From Azospirillaceae bacterium (lineage in GTDB: Bacteria; Pseudomonadota; Alphaproteobacteria; Azospirillales; Azospirillaceae), in the NCBI GenBank assembly GCA_031291675.1, contig JARLIO010000052.1, forward strand, positions 1 to 64,000: a stretch of DNA of 64,000 nt. The letters run 5' to 3'. The notes under the pieces are model-generated. The model was given only the letters and a program-made list of their open reading frames with translations. It was not told the origin of the DNA and did no database searches. Positions within the stretch are counted from its first letter, which is position 1, and each line of letters begins with the position of its first letter. A program made the translations under genes and the position numbers. This document shows positions 9,605-18,446 of this stretch, in pieces.

Positions 9605-10867
9605 GTGAGCAGCGACAGCCTGAAGCAGGAGATCACGCAACTGGGCCGCCAGGCCCGTGATGCGGCGGCGATTCTGGCCCAAGCCGACACAGCGACCAAG
9701 AACGCCGCCCTGTCGGCGGCAGCCGTCGCGTTGCGCGATCACCGCGCCGCGATCCTGGACGCCAACGCGATCGACCTGGCCGAAGCCCACGACAAGGGCC
9801 TGGCGGCGCCGTTGCTCGGCCGACTGCGGCTCGACGACAAGGGCATCGCCGGCATCGCCCAGGGACTGGAACAGGTTGCGGCGTTGCCGGATCCGATCGG
9901 AACCGTCCTGGCCGAATGGGACCGGCCCAACGGGCTGCACATCGCGAGGGTCCGCGTCCCCTTGGGGGTCATCGGTATCATTTATGAAAGCCGGCCCAAC
10001 GTCACCGCCGATGCCGGCAGCCTGTGCCTGAAGAGCGGCAACGCCGCCATCCTGCGCGGCGGCTCCGAGAGCTTCCATTCCTCCATGGCGATCGCCGACT
10101 GTCTGAGCCAGGGCCTCGCCGCGGCGGGTCTGCCGGCCACCGCGATCCAACTGGTCGCGACCACCGATCGCGACGCGGTCGGCTATCTGCTGACCCTGAC
10201 CGATTATATCGACGTGATCGTGCCGCGCGGCGGCAAGAGCCTGATCGCCCGGGTTGCGGCCGAAAGCCGGATTCCGGTGATCAAGCATCTCGACGGGATC
10301 TGTCATGTCTATGTCGACGGGGCCGCGGATCCGGCCATGGCCCGGAGCGTCGTGCTGAATGCCAAGATGCGCCGTGTCGAGGTCTGTGGTGCCGCGGAGA
10401 CCCTGCTGATCGACCGGCGTGCGATCGACCAGGCACCGGGATTGCTCGATGTCCTGATCGCCGCCGGTTGTGCGGTGCGCGGCGACGCGACGATCCAGGC
10501 CCTCGATCCCCGGGTCACGGCCGCCGCAGAGCAGGACTGGTCGACCGAATATCTCGATGCCATCATTTCGGCGCGGGTGGTCGATGGCGTCGACGCGGCG
10601 ATTGACCACATCAATCGATTCGGATCCCACCACACCGACAGCGTCGTGACCACGGATCTGGCGGTTGCCGAGCGGTTCCTGAACCGGGTCGACAGCGCAA
10701 TCGTGCTGTGGAACGCTTCGACCCAGTTTGCGGATGGCGGCGAATTCGGCATGGGGGCGGAAATCGGAATTTCGACGGGCAAGATTCACGCCCGTGGACC
10801 GGTGGGCACGGAGCAGTTGACCAGCTATAAATACCTGGTTCGCGGGTCCGGACAGGTTCGTCCCTGA
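9605..10867 (+). CDS. proA: Gamma-glutamyl phosphate reductase
   Basis: Starting at GTG 9605 gives 420 residues, the normal family length. The frame is open back to an ATG at 9545, but the extra 20 residues are not family-like, and AAGGGA precedes the GTG. Motifs of the aldehyde-dehydrogenase superfamily are present: [17 protein letters not shown], the cofactor site [11 protein letters not shown], and the catalytic cysteine in [15 protein letters not shown]. It reduces gamma-glutamyl phosphate with NADPH to glutamate semialdehyde. It is separated from proB by 112 bases. Confidence 0.97.
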   Translation: MSSDSLKQEITQLGRQARDAAAILAQADTATKNAALSAAAVALRDHRAAILDANAIDLAEAHDKGLAAPLLGRLRLDDKGIAGIAQGLEQVAALPDPIGTVLAEWDRPNGLHIARVRVPLGVIGIIYESRPNVTADAGSLCLKSGNAAILRGGSESFHSSMAIADCLSQGLAAAGLPATAIQLVATTDRDAVGYLLTLTDYIDVIVPRGGKSLIARVAAESRIPVIKHLDGICHVYVDGAADPAMARSVVLNAKMRRVEVCGAAETLLIDRRAIDQAPGLLDVLIAAGCAVRGDATIQALDPRVTAAAEQDWSTEYLDAIISARVVDGVDAAIDHINRFGSHHTDSVVTTDLAVAERFLNRVDSAIVLWNASTQFADGGEFGMGAEIGISTGKIHARGPVGTEQLTSYKYLVRGSGQVRP

Positions 10868-10869
10868 CC

Positions 10870-11544
10870 TTGTTTCCCGTACCAAGGCCGCTGCGCGGCC
10901 GCCCCTGGGTCGGCCTCACCGTCGGATTGCTGGGCGGCTCGTTCAACCCGGCGCATGATGGTCATCGCCATATCAGCCTCTATGCCCTGCGTGCCCTGCA
11001 CCTCGATGCGGTATGGTGGCTGGTCAGCCCGCAAAACCCGTTGAAGCCAAGCCGCGGCATGGCGGCGCTGGACTGGCGTCTTGCCGCGGCGCACAAGGTG
11101 GCCCGGCATCCGCGACTGGTGATTACCGCAATCGAGCAAGAACTCGGAACCCGCTACACCGCCGATACGCTCGCGGCGCTGCATCGCCGGTTTCCCCGCA
11201 CCCGGTTTGTTTGGCTGATGGGCGCCGACAATTTGGCGCAAATCGCGCGATGGCAGCGGTGGCAGCGCCTGTTTGACTCCACAGCGATTGCAGTGTTCGC
11301 CAGACCTACGTATTCTTTGAAAGCGCTGGGCAGCCGTGCCGCCCAGCGCTATCGGCGACGGCGGATCGTGGCAGCACGGGCCGCCACGCTGGCGGCGCAA
11401 TCGCCACCCGCCTGGTCGTTCCTGAGAAACCGGCTGCATCCGGCATCGGCCACCGAAATCCGGCGCCGAACCGGCGCCGGCAGTCTGCCGACAGACGACA
11501 GGCAGGCACAGCACGCAGATCCCGGGCCGAACCCGCCCCAATGA
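10870..11544 (+). CDS. nadD: Nicotinate-nucleotide adenylyltransferase
   Basis: About 224 residues from a TTG at 10870, two bases after proA. The first confident residues are VGLLGGSFNPAHDGHRHIS, containing the nucleotidyl-transferase HxGH motif. Further marks are WWLVSPQNPLKP, the MGADNL loop and the C-terminal SATEIRRR (ISSTxIR-type motif) that binds ATP. It joins nicotinate mononucleotide and ATP to make deamido-NAD. The exact start is uncertain, since the first 17 residues are proline/arginine-rich. It belongs to the proBA-nadD-rsfS-rlmH run usual in alphaproteobacteria. Confidence 0.93.
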   Translation: MFPVPRPLRGRPWVGLTVGLLGGSFNPAHDGHRHISLYALRALHLDAVWWLVSPQNPLKPSRGMAALDWRLAAAHKVARHPRLVITAIEQELGTRYTADTLAALHRRFPRTRFVWLMGADNLAQIARWQRWQRLFDSTAIAVFARPTYSLKALGSRAAQRYRRRRIVAARAATLAAQSPPAWSFLRNRLHPASATEIRRRTGAGSLPTDDRQAQHADPGPNPPQ

Positions 11545-11569
11545 GACCAACAGACCAACCAAACAGAAG

Positions 11570-11974
11570 GTGACGACCATCACTATCATGACCACCGCGG
11601 CAGCCGACGCTGCCATCGCACCCGAGCAGCTGTGCACGCTCGCAGTTCAATCGCTCGATGATGACAAGGCCGAAGACGTGATCGTGATCGATCTCGCCGG
11701 CAAGGCCGATTTCGCCGATTTCATGATCGTCGCCTCGGGACGTTCAACGCGGCAGGTCAGTGCCATGGCCGACAAGCTGTGCCAACGCCTCAAAGGTGCC
11801 GGCATCGGCGGCGTCCAGGTTGAGGGCGCACCACAATGCGATTGGGTGCTGCTCGACGCCGGTGATGTCATCGTCCATATCTTCCGGCCCGAAGTCCGCA
11901 CCTTCTATAACCTCGAAAAGATGTGGAGCGGCGAGTCGCCGCGACTTGAGACCGCGGCGCCCCAGCTGGCATGA
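11570..11974 (+). CDS. rsfS: Ribosomal silencing factor RsfS
   Basis: 134 residues from GTG 11570, or 128 from ATG 11588, which may be the true start. The domain reads SLDDDKAEDVIVIDLAGKADFADFMIVASGRSTRQVSAMAD and later GDVIVHIFRPEVRTFYNLEKMW, the RsfS/DUF143 signature. The protein binds L14 on the 50S subunit and blocks joining with 30S during slow growth. Its neighbours nadD and rlmH are the standard ones. The C-terminus is a short variable tail. Confidence 0.95.
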   Translation: MTTITIMTTAAADAAIAPEQLCTLAVQSLDDDKAEDVIVIDLAGKADFADFMIVASGRSTRQVSAMADKLCQRLKGAGIGGVQVEGAPQCDWVLLDAGDVIVHIFRPEVRTFYNLEKMWSGESPRLETAAPQLA

Positions 11975-12038
11975 GGCAGCACTCCGGTGGCAACCGCAGG
12001 CGTCGAACGACACCGGCACGGTTTGCGATTCCCCGACA

Positions 12039-12497
12039 ATGAAACTGTGGCTGGCCGCGATCGGACGTTCGCGGGCCGGACCGGCCCGGGCGCTGTTTGA
12101 CGAATATGCCGGGCGCCTGATTTGGCCGCTGACGGTCAGGGAGCTCGAGAGCAAGAAGCGTCTCGACCCCGACAGCCAGAAGCGTCAGGAAGCGGACCTG
12201 CTGTTGGCCGCGATTCCGCCTGGCGCCACGGTGGTGGCTCTCGACGAACGGGGCACGCTGCTGAGCAGCGAGGGTTTCGCGCTGCGGCTCGGCAAATGGC
12301 GCGATAGCGGCGTTTCCGACCTGGCCTTCCTGATCGGTGGTGCGGACGGCCATGGCGACAGCGTCCGCCAACACGCCGACCTGCTGTTGGCGTTAGGCCC
12401 GATGACCTGGCCGCACCTCCTGGTGCGCGGCATGCTGGCGGAGCAACTTTATCGCGCTCAGCAAATTCTGGCGGGACATCCTTACCATCGCGCGTGA
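12039..12497 (+). CDS. rlmH: 23S rRNA (pseudouridine1915-N3)-methyltransferase
   Basis: 152 residues from ATG 12039 (MKLWLAAIGRSRAGPARALFDEYAGRL). The frame is open far upstream because it overlaps rsfS in another phase, but only this start gives the family length. SPOUT-fold features include VVALDERGTLLSSEGFA, FLIGGADGH and the C-terminal RGMLAEQLYRAQQILAGHPYHR knot. It methylates pseudouridine 1915 in helix 69 of assembled ribosomes. It closes the rplU-to-rlmH block. Confidence 0.95.
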   Translation: MKLWLAAIGRSRAGPARALFDEYAGRLIWPLTVRELESKKRLDPDSQKRQEADLLLAAIPPGATVVALDERGTLLSSEGFALRLGKWRDSGVSDLAFLIGGADGHGDSVRQHADLLLALGPMTWPHLLVRGMLAEQLYRAQQILAGHPYHRA

Positions 12498-12808
12498 CGG
12501 AAACAACCGTAGCTGTGCCTGTGAAGGAACACGGAGGCCACAAGCGATGGCAACTCGATTTCTGCCCCAACATACAATATAAGATTTTATTTCCGGAATA
12601 ACATTCATCACATGAGGGCTTTTGTTGATGAAATTTTATTTTTTTCCGAAAAGTGTATTACAATAAACACGAACGATTTGCCCGAACGCGGCTGAAATCG
12701 TTTAGGATTTCCGCAGGAGGAAGGCATAATCAACCTTCGCAGCGGCACCACGGCCGACCGACGTGGCTTCACCACTCAGAATCTCTCATAACACAATCAG
12801 AGATTTCA
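12498..12808. other. Intergenic 311 bp, AT-rich, before the PAS kinase
   Basis: The stretch 12570-12670 is markedly AT-rich for this genome (runs of T and A around 12640-12652) and is the likely promoter zone of the kinase gene. A textbook ribosome site, GGAGGA (about 12716), has no start codon at the right distance in the kinase frame. No terminator hairpin is evident after rlmH. Confidence 0.4.
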
Positions 12809-15154
12809 ATGCTGGCAGTTTGCTCGAAGCAGGACCTGAGCATTGTTCTCGAAACCATCGCTATCATTGCCTATGCGTTCGATTTGTCGGATGACGGTCA
12901 TTGGCAGTTCGCGGCGGTGAATGAGCGATTTGAGACCGCGATCGGGGTCAACCGCACGATGCTGGTTGGTCGGCCGGTGCACGAAGCCCTGGCATCGGAC
13001 CTTGCCGTCCCCCTGCTGCTCCATCTCGACCGATGTGCCTCCTGCCGGATCAAGACCGAATTTGATGAACACCTGCCGCTGTCGGCGGGCTCAACCTGGT
13101 GGCATTCAGTCCTGACCCCCCTGTTTGTCGCCGATCGCGCCTGTCGGATCATCGGCACCTCGTTCGCCGTCGCCGAGATGGTCTCGATTGAGCGCTGGCA
13201 AAGATCCACCCAGCAGCAGTTCGTGGACATGCTGGCCAGCCTGCAGAATGCGGTTTTGCTGATCGACCCCCGGGACATGGCCATCGTGATGGCCAATCGC
13301 ACCGCGGAACGCCTGTTCGATAGCGCCCCGGGTGGCTTGGCGGGGCTGAGTTACCTCGCACTTGTGACCCCGGAACAGCGCGGCATCGCCGACCAGATCA
13401 CGACCGAGATCACCGCCGGCTTCCGCGAAAGCATCAAAATGCAGCGCCACTTCATGCGACGGAGCGGTGATCCGTTCTGGGGTGACGTCATGGCGGTCAA
13501 GATCTCCCCGCCCCTGACCCGCCGCACCCTGTGGGCGGCGCTGATCGAAGATACCGACGCGCTCAAGACGACCCGCCAGCGCCTGCGCGACGCGGTGGAG
13601 GCCAGCCCCAGCGGCTTTGCCGTCTTTGACGCCGACGACCGGTTGTCGCTGTGCAACACGCGCTACGCGCACGATCTGGGCTACCCCAATGCCGAGGTCA
13701 TGCAAGGTCTCAGCTTCATGGCGCTGATCCGCCACAGCCTGGCCGGTCCACAAGGGGTCGACCCGGAAGGATCGGACGAGATCTGGCTGGAGCGGCGCAC
13801 CCAATGGCATCGCCAGGCCGATGGGACACCGCACGAGGTCAAGACACGCGACGGACGCTGGTGGCTGATCAGCGAGAATTTGACCTCCGAGGGCGGACGG
13901 GTTCTGACCCGTGCTGACGTCACCACGCTCAAGACCCGTGAGATCGAGCTGCGCCAGCACGATGCCCTGTTGCGGCATGGTGCGACCATGGCCAGGCTCG
14001 GTTACTGGATCTGGGACGAACGTACCGGACAGTGCCTGTTCTGTTCCGATCAGTTGGCCACGATTCTGGGCATGACCGTCGCGCGGTTCCACGACACGCT
14101 GGCAACCAGGGACCGGCTGATCGCCCGGATCCATGCCGAGGACCGACAACGCTGCCGCATGGTCATCGCCGAAAGCCGCGCCGAAGCCAGTTCCTATCAC
14201 ATCGAATTTCGCATCCGCACCGAATCCGGCGATTATCGCCATATCCGTGAAACGGCGACATATCTGGCCGACCGGGGCGACGGCGCGCCACACTCGGTCG
14301 GCGTGTTCCAGGACATCACCGAGCAGAAATCCCGTGAACTGGAACTGGAACTGAGCAGGGCCCGGCTGGAGCGGCAAACCACGGAATTGACCCGGCTCAC
14401 CGAACATCTGGACCAGACGGCCCGGGCGGCGCAGGCCGCCAATCGAGCGAAAAGCGACTTCCTGGCCCAGATGAGCCATGAATTGCGCACACCGCTCAAT
14501 GCCATTGTCGGTTTTTCGGAGATGCTGCTTCTTCAACTGGCCGGCCCCATCGATTCGAAAGCCCATGAATATGCCGGCGATATCCAGACGGCCGCCCACC
14601 ATCTGCTGGAATTGATCAATAATCTGCTCGACCTGGCCAAGATCGAAGCGGGGCGATTCGAACTCGATGAACAGCCGGTGGATTTGCCGCACCTGCTTCG
14701 CCGATCAATCCGGATGATCGAAAAAATGGCCGCGGCGCGAAACATCGACCTGACCACCGAGGTGGCGCCGCTGCCGCCGCTCATCGCCGATGAACGCGGC
14801 CTGCAGCGGATCCTGATCAATCTGCTCAGCAACGCCATCAAATTCTCCGAACCCGGCGGCCAGGTCTCGACACGGATTGACCTGAATGACCAGGGCGAAC
14901 CGACATTGAGCGTCCAGGACCGCGGGATCGGCATCCCCTCCAACGAGGTCGAGCGCATCTTCGAACCGTTTTTCCAGACCAGCTACACACGCACCCATCG
15001 CTACAGCGGCACCGGGCTGGGCCTGCCGATCGTGCTGTCGCTGGTCAATCTCCATGGCGGCCGGCTCAAGATCGCCAGCACGGTCGGCGTCGGGACCACC
15101 GTCACGGTTCATCTGCCCCGGTCGCGACTGCTATCGCCGCCGCCGGCGTCGTGA
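12809..15154 (+). CDS. PAS-domain sensor histidine kinase
   Basis: 781 residues from ATG 12809 (MLAVCSKQDLS); the open frame reaches 12653 with no better start. There are no transmembrane segments, so it is a cytosolic sensor. Four PAS-like regions occupy the first 510 residues, the last with a PAC segment (YHIEFRIRTESGDYRHIRE). A coiled coil leads to the dimerisation domain FLAQMSHELRTPLNAIVGFS (phospho-acceptor histidine) and an ATPase domain with the N box LLSNAIKFSEPGG, DRGIGIP, and the G2 box GTGLGLPIV. It lacks a receiver domain, and no response regulator is adjacent. It splits the otherwise conserved rlmH-gpmI neighbourhood. The signal and partner are unknown. Confidence 0.92.
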   Translation: MLAVCSKQDLSIVLETIAIIAYAFDLSDDGHWQFAAVNERFETAIGVNRTMLVGRPVHEALASDLAVPLLLHLDRCASCRIKTEFDEHLPLSAGSTWWHSVLTPLFVADRACRIIGTSFAVAEMVSIERWQRSTQQQFVDMLASLQNAVLLIDPRDMAIVMANRTAERLFDSAPGGLAGLSYLALVTPEQRGIADQITTEITAGFRESIKMQRHFMRRSGDPFWGDVMAVKISPPLTRRTLWAALIEDTDALKTTRQRLRDAVEASPSGFAVFDADDRLSLCNTRYAHDLGYPNAEVMQGLSFMALIRHSLAGPQGVDPEGSDEIWLERRTQWHRQADGTPHEVKTRDGRWWLISENLTSEGGRVLTRADVTTLKTREIELRQHDALLRHGATMARLGYWIWDERTGQCLFCSDQLATILGMTVARFHDTLATRDRLIARIHAEDRQRCRMVIAESRAEASSYHIEFRIRTESGDYRHIRETATYLADRGDGAPHSVGVFQDITEQKSRELELELSRARLERQTTELTRLTEHLDQTARAAQAANRAKSDFLAQMSHELRTPLNAIVGFSEMLLLQLAGPIDSKAHEYAGDIQTAAHHLLELINNLLDLAKIEAGRFELDEQPVDLPHLLRRSIRMIEKMAAARNIDLTTEVAPLPPLIADERGLQRILINLLSNAIKFSEPGGQVSTRIDLNDQGEPTLSVQDRGIGIPSNEVERIFEPFFQTSYTRTHRYSGTGLGLPIVLSLVNLHGGRLKIASTVGVGTTVTVHLPRSRLLSPPPAS

Positions 15155-15599
15155 CCGCCTCCGGAGCTCTCGGCACGCAGGTCTGATCTGCGCGCCGTCA
15201 CGCCGCGCAGCCCTCGTTGCGATCGTCCCGACACCGGTCGCTGGCGATACCAAACAGGCGCCGCGTCTCATCGAGGAAACACAAAACCGCGACCTGTCAG
15301 TAAAACGACGACAGATTCAAAATATGCCGTCGCGTCCGCAATAAGAGAAACGTGTCTGCCAAGTTTCATCATCAACGCGACTTGGCATATCACGGCGCTG
15401 GCGGTCATCGCTTATGAAGGTGGATCTCCCCTGAACCACAGCAAGCCATCACATTCCGGTGTTATAAAGCACGGCGACGCCAGGAGACGCGCGGAATGCC
15501 ACCGCCAACACCCTGTTTTCGGCGAAAACACCGTGCTATGGTGCCGCATCATTCCTGGGCCATAGACCCGTCCCCCCGGTTACTGAGGAGTTCGCCTCG
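15155..15599. other. Intergenic 445 bp with two hairpins, promoter zone of gpmI
   Basis: No gene is supported. TGCCAAGT (15357-15364) pairs perfectly with ACTTGGCA (15380-15387), and TGTTTTC (15514-15520) with GAAAACA (15524-15530). Neither is followed by a T-tract, so they are not clear terminators. A -10-like TTATAAAG at about 15461 may belong to the gpmI promoter, but no convincing -35 box was found. Confidence 0.4.
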
Positions 15600-17162
15600 A
15601 TGCCAAGCCCGCAGCGTCGCCCCGTTGTTCTTTGCATTCTCGATGGTTGGGGTTTTCGCGAGGAAACGGTGGATAACGCCATCGCCCTCGCCAACACCCC
15701 GGTATGGGACGCCTTGTGGCAGGATTGCCCGCATGCCTTCCTCCAGGCCAGCGAATTGAATGTCGGTCTCCCCGTCGGACAGATGGGCAATTCCGAAGTC
15801 GGGCACATGAATATCGGCGCCGGTCGGGTCGTGATGCAGGACCTGCCGATGATCGACACCGCGGTGGCACGCGGCGAGTTGGCCAGCAACGCCGCGGTCG
15901 TCGAGCTGATCGCCAAACTGCGTCAAAGCGGCGGACGCTGCCATCTGCTGGGTCTGTTGAGCCCCGGCGGGGTCCATTCCCATCAGGACCATATCGTCGC
16001 CCTGGCCCGGATCATCACCGGCGCCGGCATTCCGGTCGTCGTCCACGCTTTCCTCGACGGCCGTGACGTGCCGCCGCAAAGCGCCCGTGACCAGGTCACG
16101 AAATTCGTCGCTGATACCGCTGATCTGACCGGATTCAGCATCGGCACCGTGTCCGGACGTTTCTATGCCATGGATCGCGACAAGCGATGGGACCGGGTCG
16201 CGACGGCCTATCGCGCTTTGGTCCAGGCCGACGGCGTCGCGGTCAGCGACCCGGTGTCCGGGATCACGCAAAGCTATGCCGCCAACGTCAACGATGAATT
16301 CGTCCTGCCACAGATCGTCGCCGGATATGCCGGCATGACCGATGGCGACGGCGTTCTGATGGCCAATTTCCGCTCGGACCGGGCCCGGGAACTCCTGACG
16401 GCGCTGCTCGATCCCGATTTCACCGGCTTCACCCCGGAGCGTCGCGTCAAATTCGCGGCGGCTTTCGGCATGGTGGAGTACTCGACCGATCTGAACCGGT
16501 TCCTGACGCCGCTGTTCCCTCCCAAGCAGTTGACCCATGTCCTGGGCGAGGTCATCGCCGACGCCGGCCTGAAGCAGCTGCGCATCGCCGAGACCGAGAA
16601 ATATCCGCACGTCACCTTCTTCTTCAACGGTGGCGAGGAGCGGCAATATGCCGGTGAGGACAGGATCCTGGTGCCGTCCCCCAAGGTCGCCACCTATGAC
16701 CTGCAGCCGGAGATGTCGGCGGCCGAGGTGACGGATCGGCTGGTCGAAGCCATCGATTCCGCCAAATATGACCTGGTCGTGGTGAATTTCGCAAATCCCG
16801 ACATGGTCGGCCACACCGGAATCCTGTCCGCCGCGATCAAGGCGATCGAAACCGTCGATCATGCCCTGGGGCGCCTGGTCGCGTCGGTGCGACGCCAGGG
16901 TGGCGCGATGTTCGTGACCGCCGACCACGGCAATGCCGAGCTGATGCGTGACCCGGTGACCGGGGAGCCCCATACGGCCCATACCCTTGACGTCGTCCCG
17001 GCGATCCTGGTCGATGGTCCGGCGGGCGAGGCGCTGCGCGACGGCGTCCTGGCCGATATCGCCCCGACATTGCTGCGCCTGATCGGCCTGCCACAGCCCG
17101 CCGAAATGACGGGTCACAGCCTGATCGGCGCCGCCGCGGCGACGCGACACGCCGCGGAATAG
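15600..17162 (+). CDS. gpmI: 2,3-bisphosphoglycerate-independent phosphoglycerate mutase
   Basis: A 520-residue protein starting at ATG 15600, with GAGGAG nearby upstream. Alkaline-phosphatase-fold features are clear: VVLCILDGWGFREE (first metal ligand), GNSEVGHMNIGAGR with the phosphorylated serine, HAFLDGRDVPP, MDRDKRWDR, NFANPDMVGHTG and TADHGNAE. It interconverts 3- and 2-phosphoglycerate in glycolysis and gluconeogenesis using two manganese ions. Length matches the family. The next gene (envC-like) starts six bases after its stop, so they are cotranscribed. Confidence 0.97.
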   Translation: MPSPQRRPVVLCILDGWGFREETVDNAIALANTPVWDALWQDCPHAFLQASELNVGLPVGQMGNSEVGHMNIGAGRVVMQDLPMIDTAVARGELASNAAVVELIAKLRQSGGRCHLLGLLSPGGVHSHQDHIVALARIITGAGIPVVVHAFLDGRDVPPQSARDQVTKFVADTADLTGFSIGTVSGRFYAMDRDKRWDRVATAYRALVQADGVAVSDPVSGITQSYAANVNDEFVLPQIVAGYAGMTDGDGVLMANFRSDRARELLTALLDPDFTGFTPERRVKFAAAFGMVEYSTDLNRFLTPLFPPKQLTHVLGEVIADAGLKQLRIAETEKYPHVTFFFNGGEERQYAGEDRILVPSPKVATYDLQPEMSAAEVTDRLVEAIDSAKYDLVVVNFANPDMVGHTGILSAAIKAIETVDHALGRLVASVRRQGGAMFVTADHGNAELMRDPVTGEPHTAHTLDVVPAILVDGPAGEALRDGVLADIAPTLLRLIGLPQPAEMTGHSLIGAAAATRHAAE

Positions 17163-17168
17163 TCCCCC

Positions 17169-18440
17169 ATGGTCCGGCCGCCCTGCCGAACCCTGGCCAT
17201 GGTGGTTTCGCGGCGGGTCCTCCGCTTCGTCATCGCCGCGACCGTGGCAGGCGCGACGGGTCACAACGCCGGCGCGCGGGACAGCGGTCCGCCGCCGGCA
17301 ACCGAACTGGCCCGCACGGCGGAAGCCCACAGGACCGAGCTGATCAACCTGCGCGGCCGCCTGATCCAGGCGGCCGACGAGGAGGCCGGCATTGAGACCG
17401 AGTTGCGGCGACGCGAGGCTGATGTCGCAGCATTGCGCACCGCGACCTCGGCGCAGGCCCAGGCGCTGGCCGCTGACCGGACCCAAATCGCCGAATTACT
17501 GGCCGCCCTGGTTCGCGTCAGCCTGGCCCCGCCCGAGGTCATGCTGCTGCGCCCGGATGCGCCTCTGGCGACGCTTCGCGGCGCCCTGCTGATGCGTGCT
17601 GCCGTCCCGGCATTGCGACGACGGGCCGAGGACCTGACGGCGACCCTCGACCGCATGACCGATTTGCAGCGATCCCTGGAGCAGCAGGACCGCGATCTCG
17701 ACGCAACCCGCGCCGCCCTGGTGCAGCAACGGCAATCCCTGGCGATCCTGATTGAACGCCGTGAAACATTGCTGCACGAGACGGAGAGCGCGCGCAGCCC
17801 CCTGAGCCACAACGCCGAACAACTCGCTGCCGGGGCGAAGGATGTCCACGATCTGACCGAACAACTGGCGGTCCAGCGCGGCGCGATCCTCGGCCGGCGC
17901 CCCCCTGGCGCATCCCCGGACCTGGCGCGGATTGAAACCGCGCGTGCCGACGCCGAACAGGAGGCCGCCCGTCGCCGTGTCGCCGCCGCCCCGCGTCCCG
18001 GAGCGGAACCGCCGGCAGCGATCCTCCATCCCGAACAGGAAGCAGCCATCGCGACGATACCGCGCCTTCCGGTGGTCGGCCGCATCACGGTCCGCTACGG
18101 CGCGCCGGATCGCAATGGCGATATCAGCCAGGGCATCACGATCCGAGCCTCGGCCACCGCCCCCGTCGTCGCGCCGCTGGCAGGAACCGTCCTGTTCGCC
18201 GGGCCGTTTCGCGACTATGGCCTGATCTTGATCGTGGAGCACAACGGCGGATATCATAGTTTAATCGCCGGGTTGGGGCGTATAGATGCAGCGGTCGGGC
18301 GGCAGTTGGCGCCGGGCGAACCCATCGGTTTGATGGGATCCCCCGGTGACGGCCAGCCCGAGCTTTATTTTGAACTTCGGCGGAATGGACAACCCGTCGA
18401 TCCACAACACAGTATCGCCGCCACCGGTGGCAGAGGATAA
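17169..18440 (+). CDS. envC: EnvC-like murein hydrolase activator with degenerate LytM domain
   Basis: A 423-residue exported protein: signal segment (residues about 10-35), long coiled coils (about 45-250), then an M23-type domain. In that domain, the zinc ligands of active LytM peptidases are missing. The usual HxGxD is SQGIT (about residue 322), and the usual HxH near the end is ELYFEL. Such degenerate domains define EnvC-type activators that bind and switch on periplasmic amidases at the division site, rather than cutting wall themselves. It sits between gpmI and ctpA, the common alphaproteobacterial order. Confidence 0.88.
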   Translation: MVRPPCRTLAMVVSRRVLRFVIAATVAGATGHNAGARDSGPPPATELARTAEAHRTELINLRGRLIQAADEEAGIETELRRREADVAALRTATSAQAQALAADRTQIAELLAALVRVSLAPPEVMLLRPDAPLATLRGALLMRAAVPALRRRAEDLTATLDRMTDLQRSLEQQDRDLDATRAALVQQRQSLAILIERRETLLHETESARSPLSHNAEQLAAGAKDVHDLTEQLAVQRGAILGRRPPGASPDLARIETARADAEQEAARRRVAAAPRPGAEPPAAILHPEQEAAIATIPRLPVVGRITVRYGAPDRNGDISQGITIRASATAPVVAPLAGTVLFAGPFRDYGLILIVEHNGGYHSLIAGLGRIDAAVGRQLAPGEPIGLMGSPGDGQPELYFELRRNGQPVDPQHSIAATGGRG

Positions 18441-18446
18441 GGCTGA

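Noticed and set aside
15549-17486. 645-codon minus-strand frame opposite gpmI
   Set aside because: Antisense to a fully conserved enzyme, no ribosome site or recognisable domains.
17169-18440. Active M23 peptidase
   Set aside because: The zinc-ligand motifs HxGxD and HxH are absent, so an EnvC-type activator fits better.
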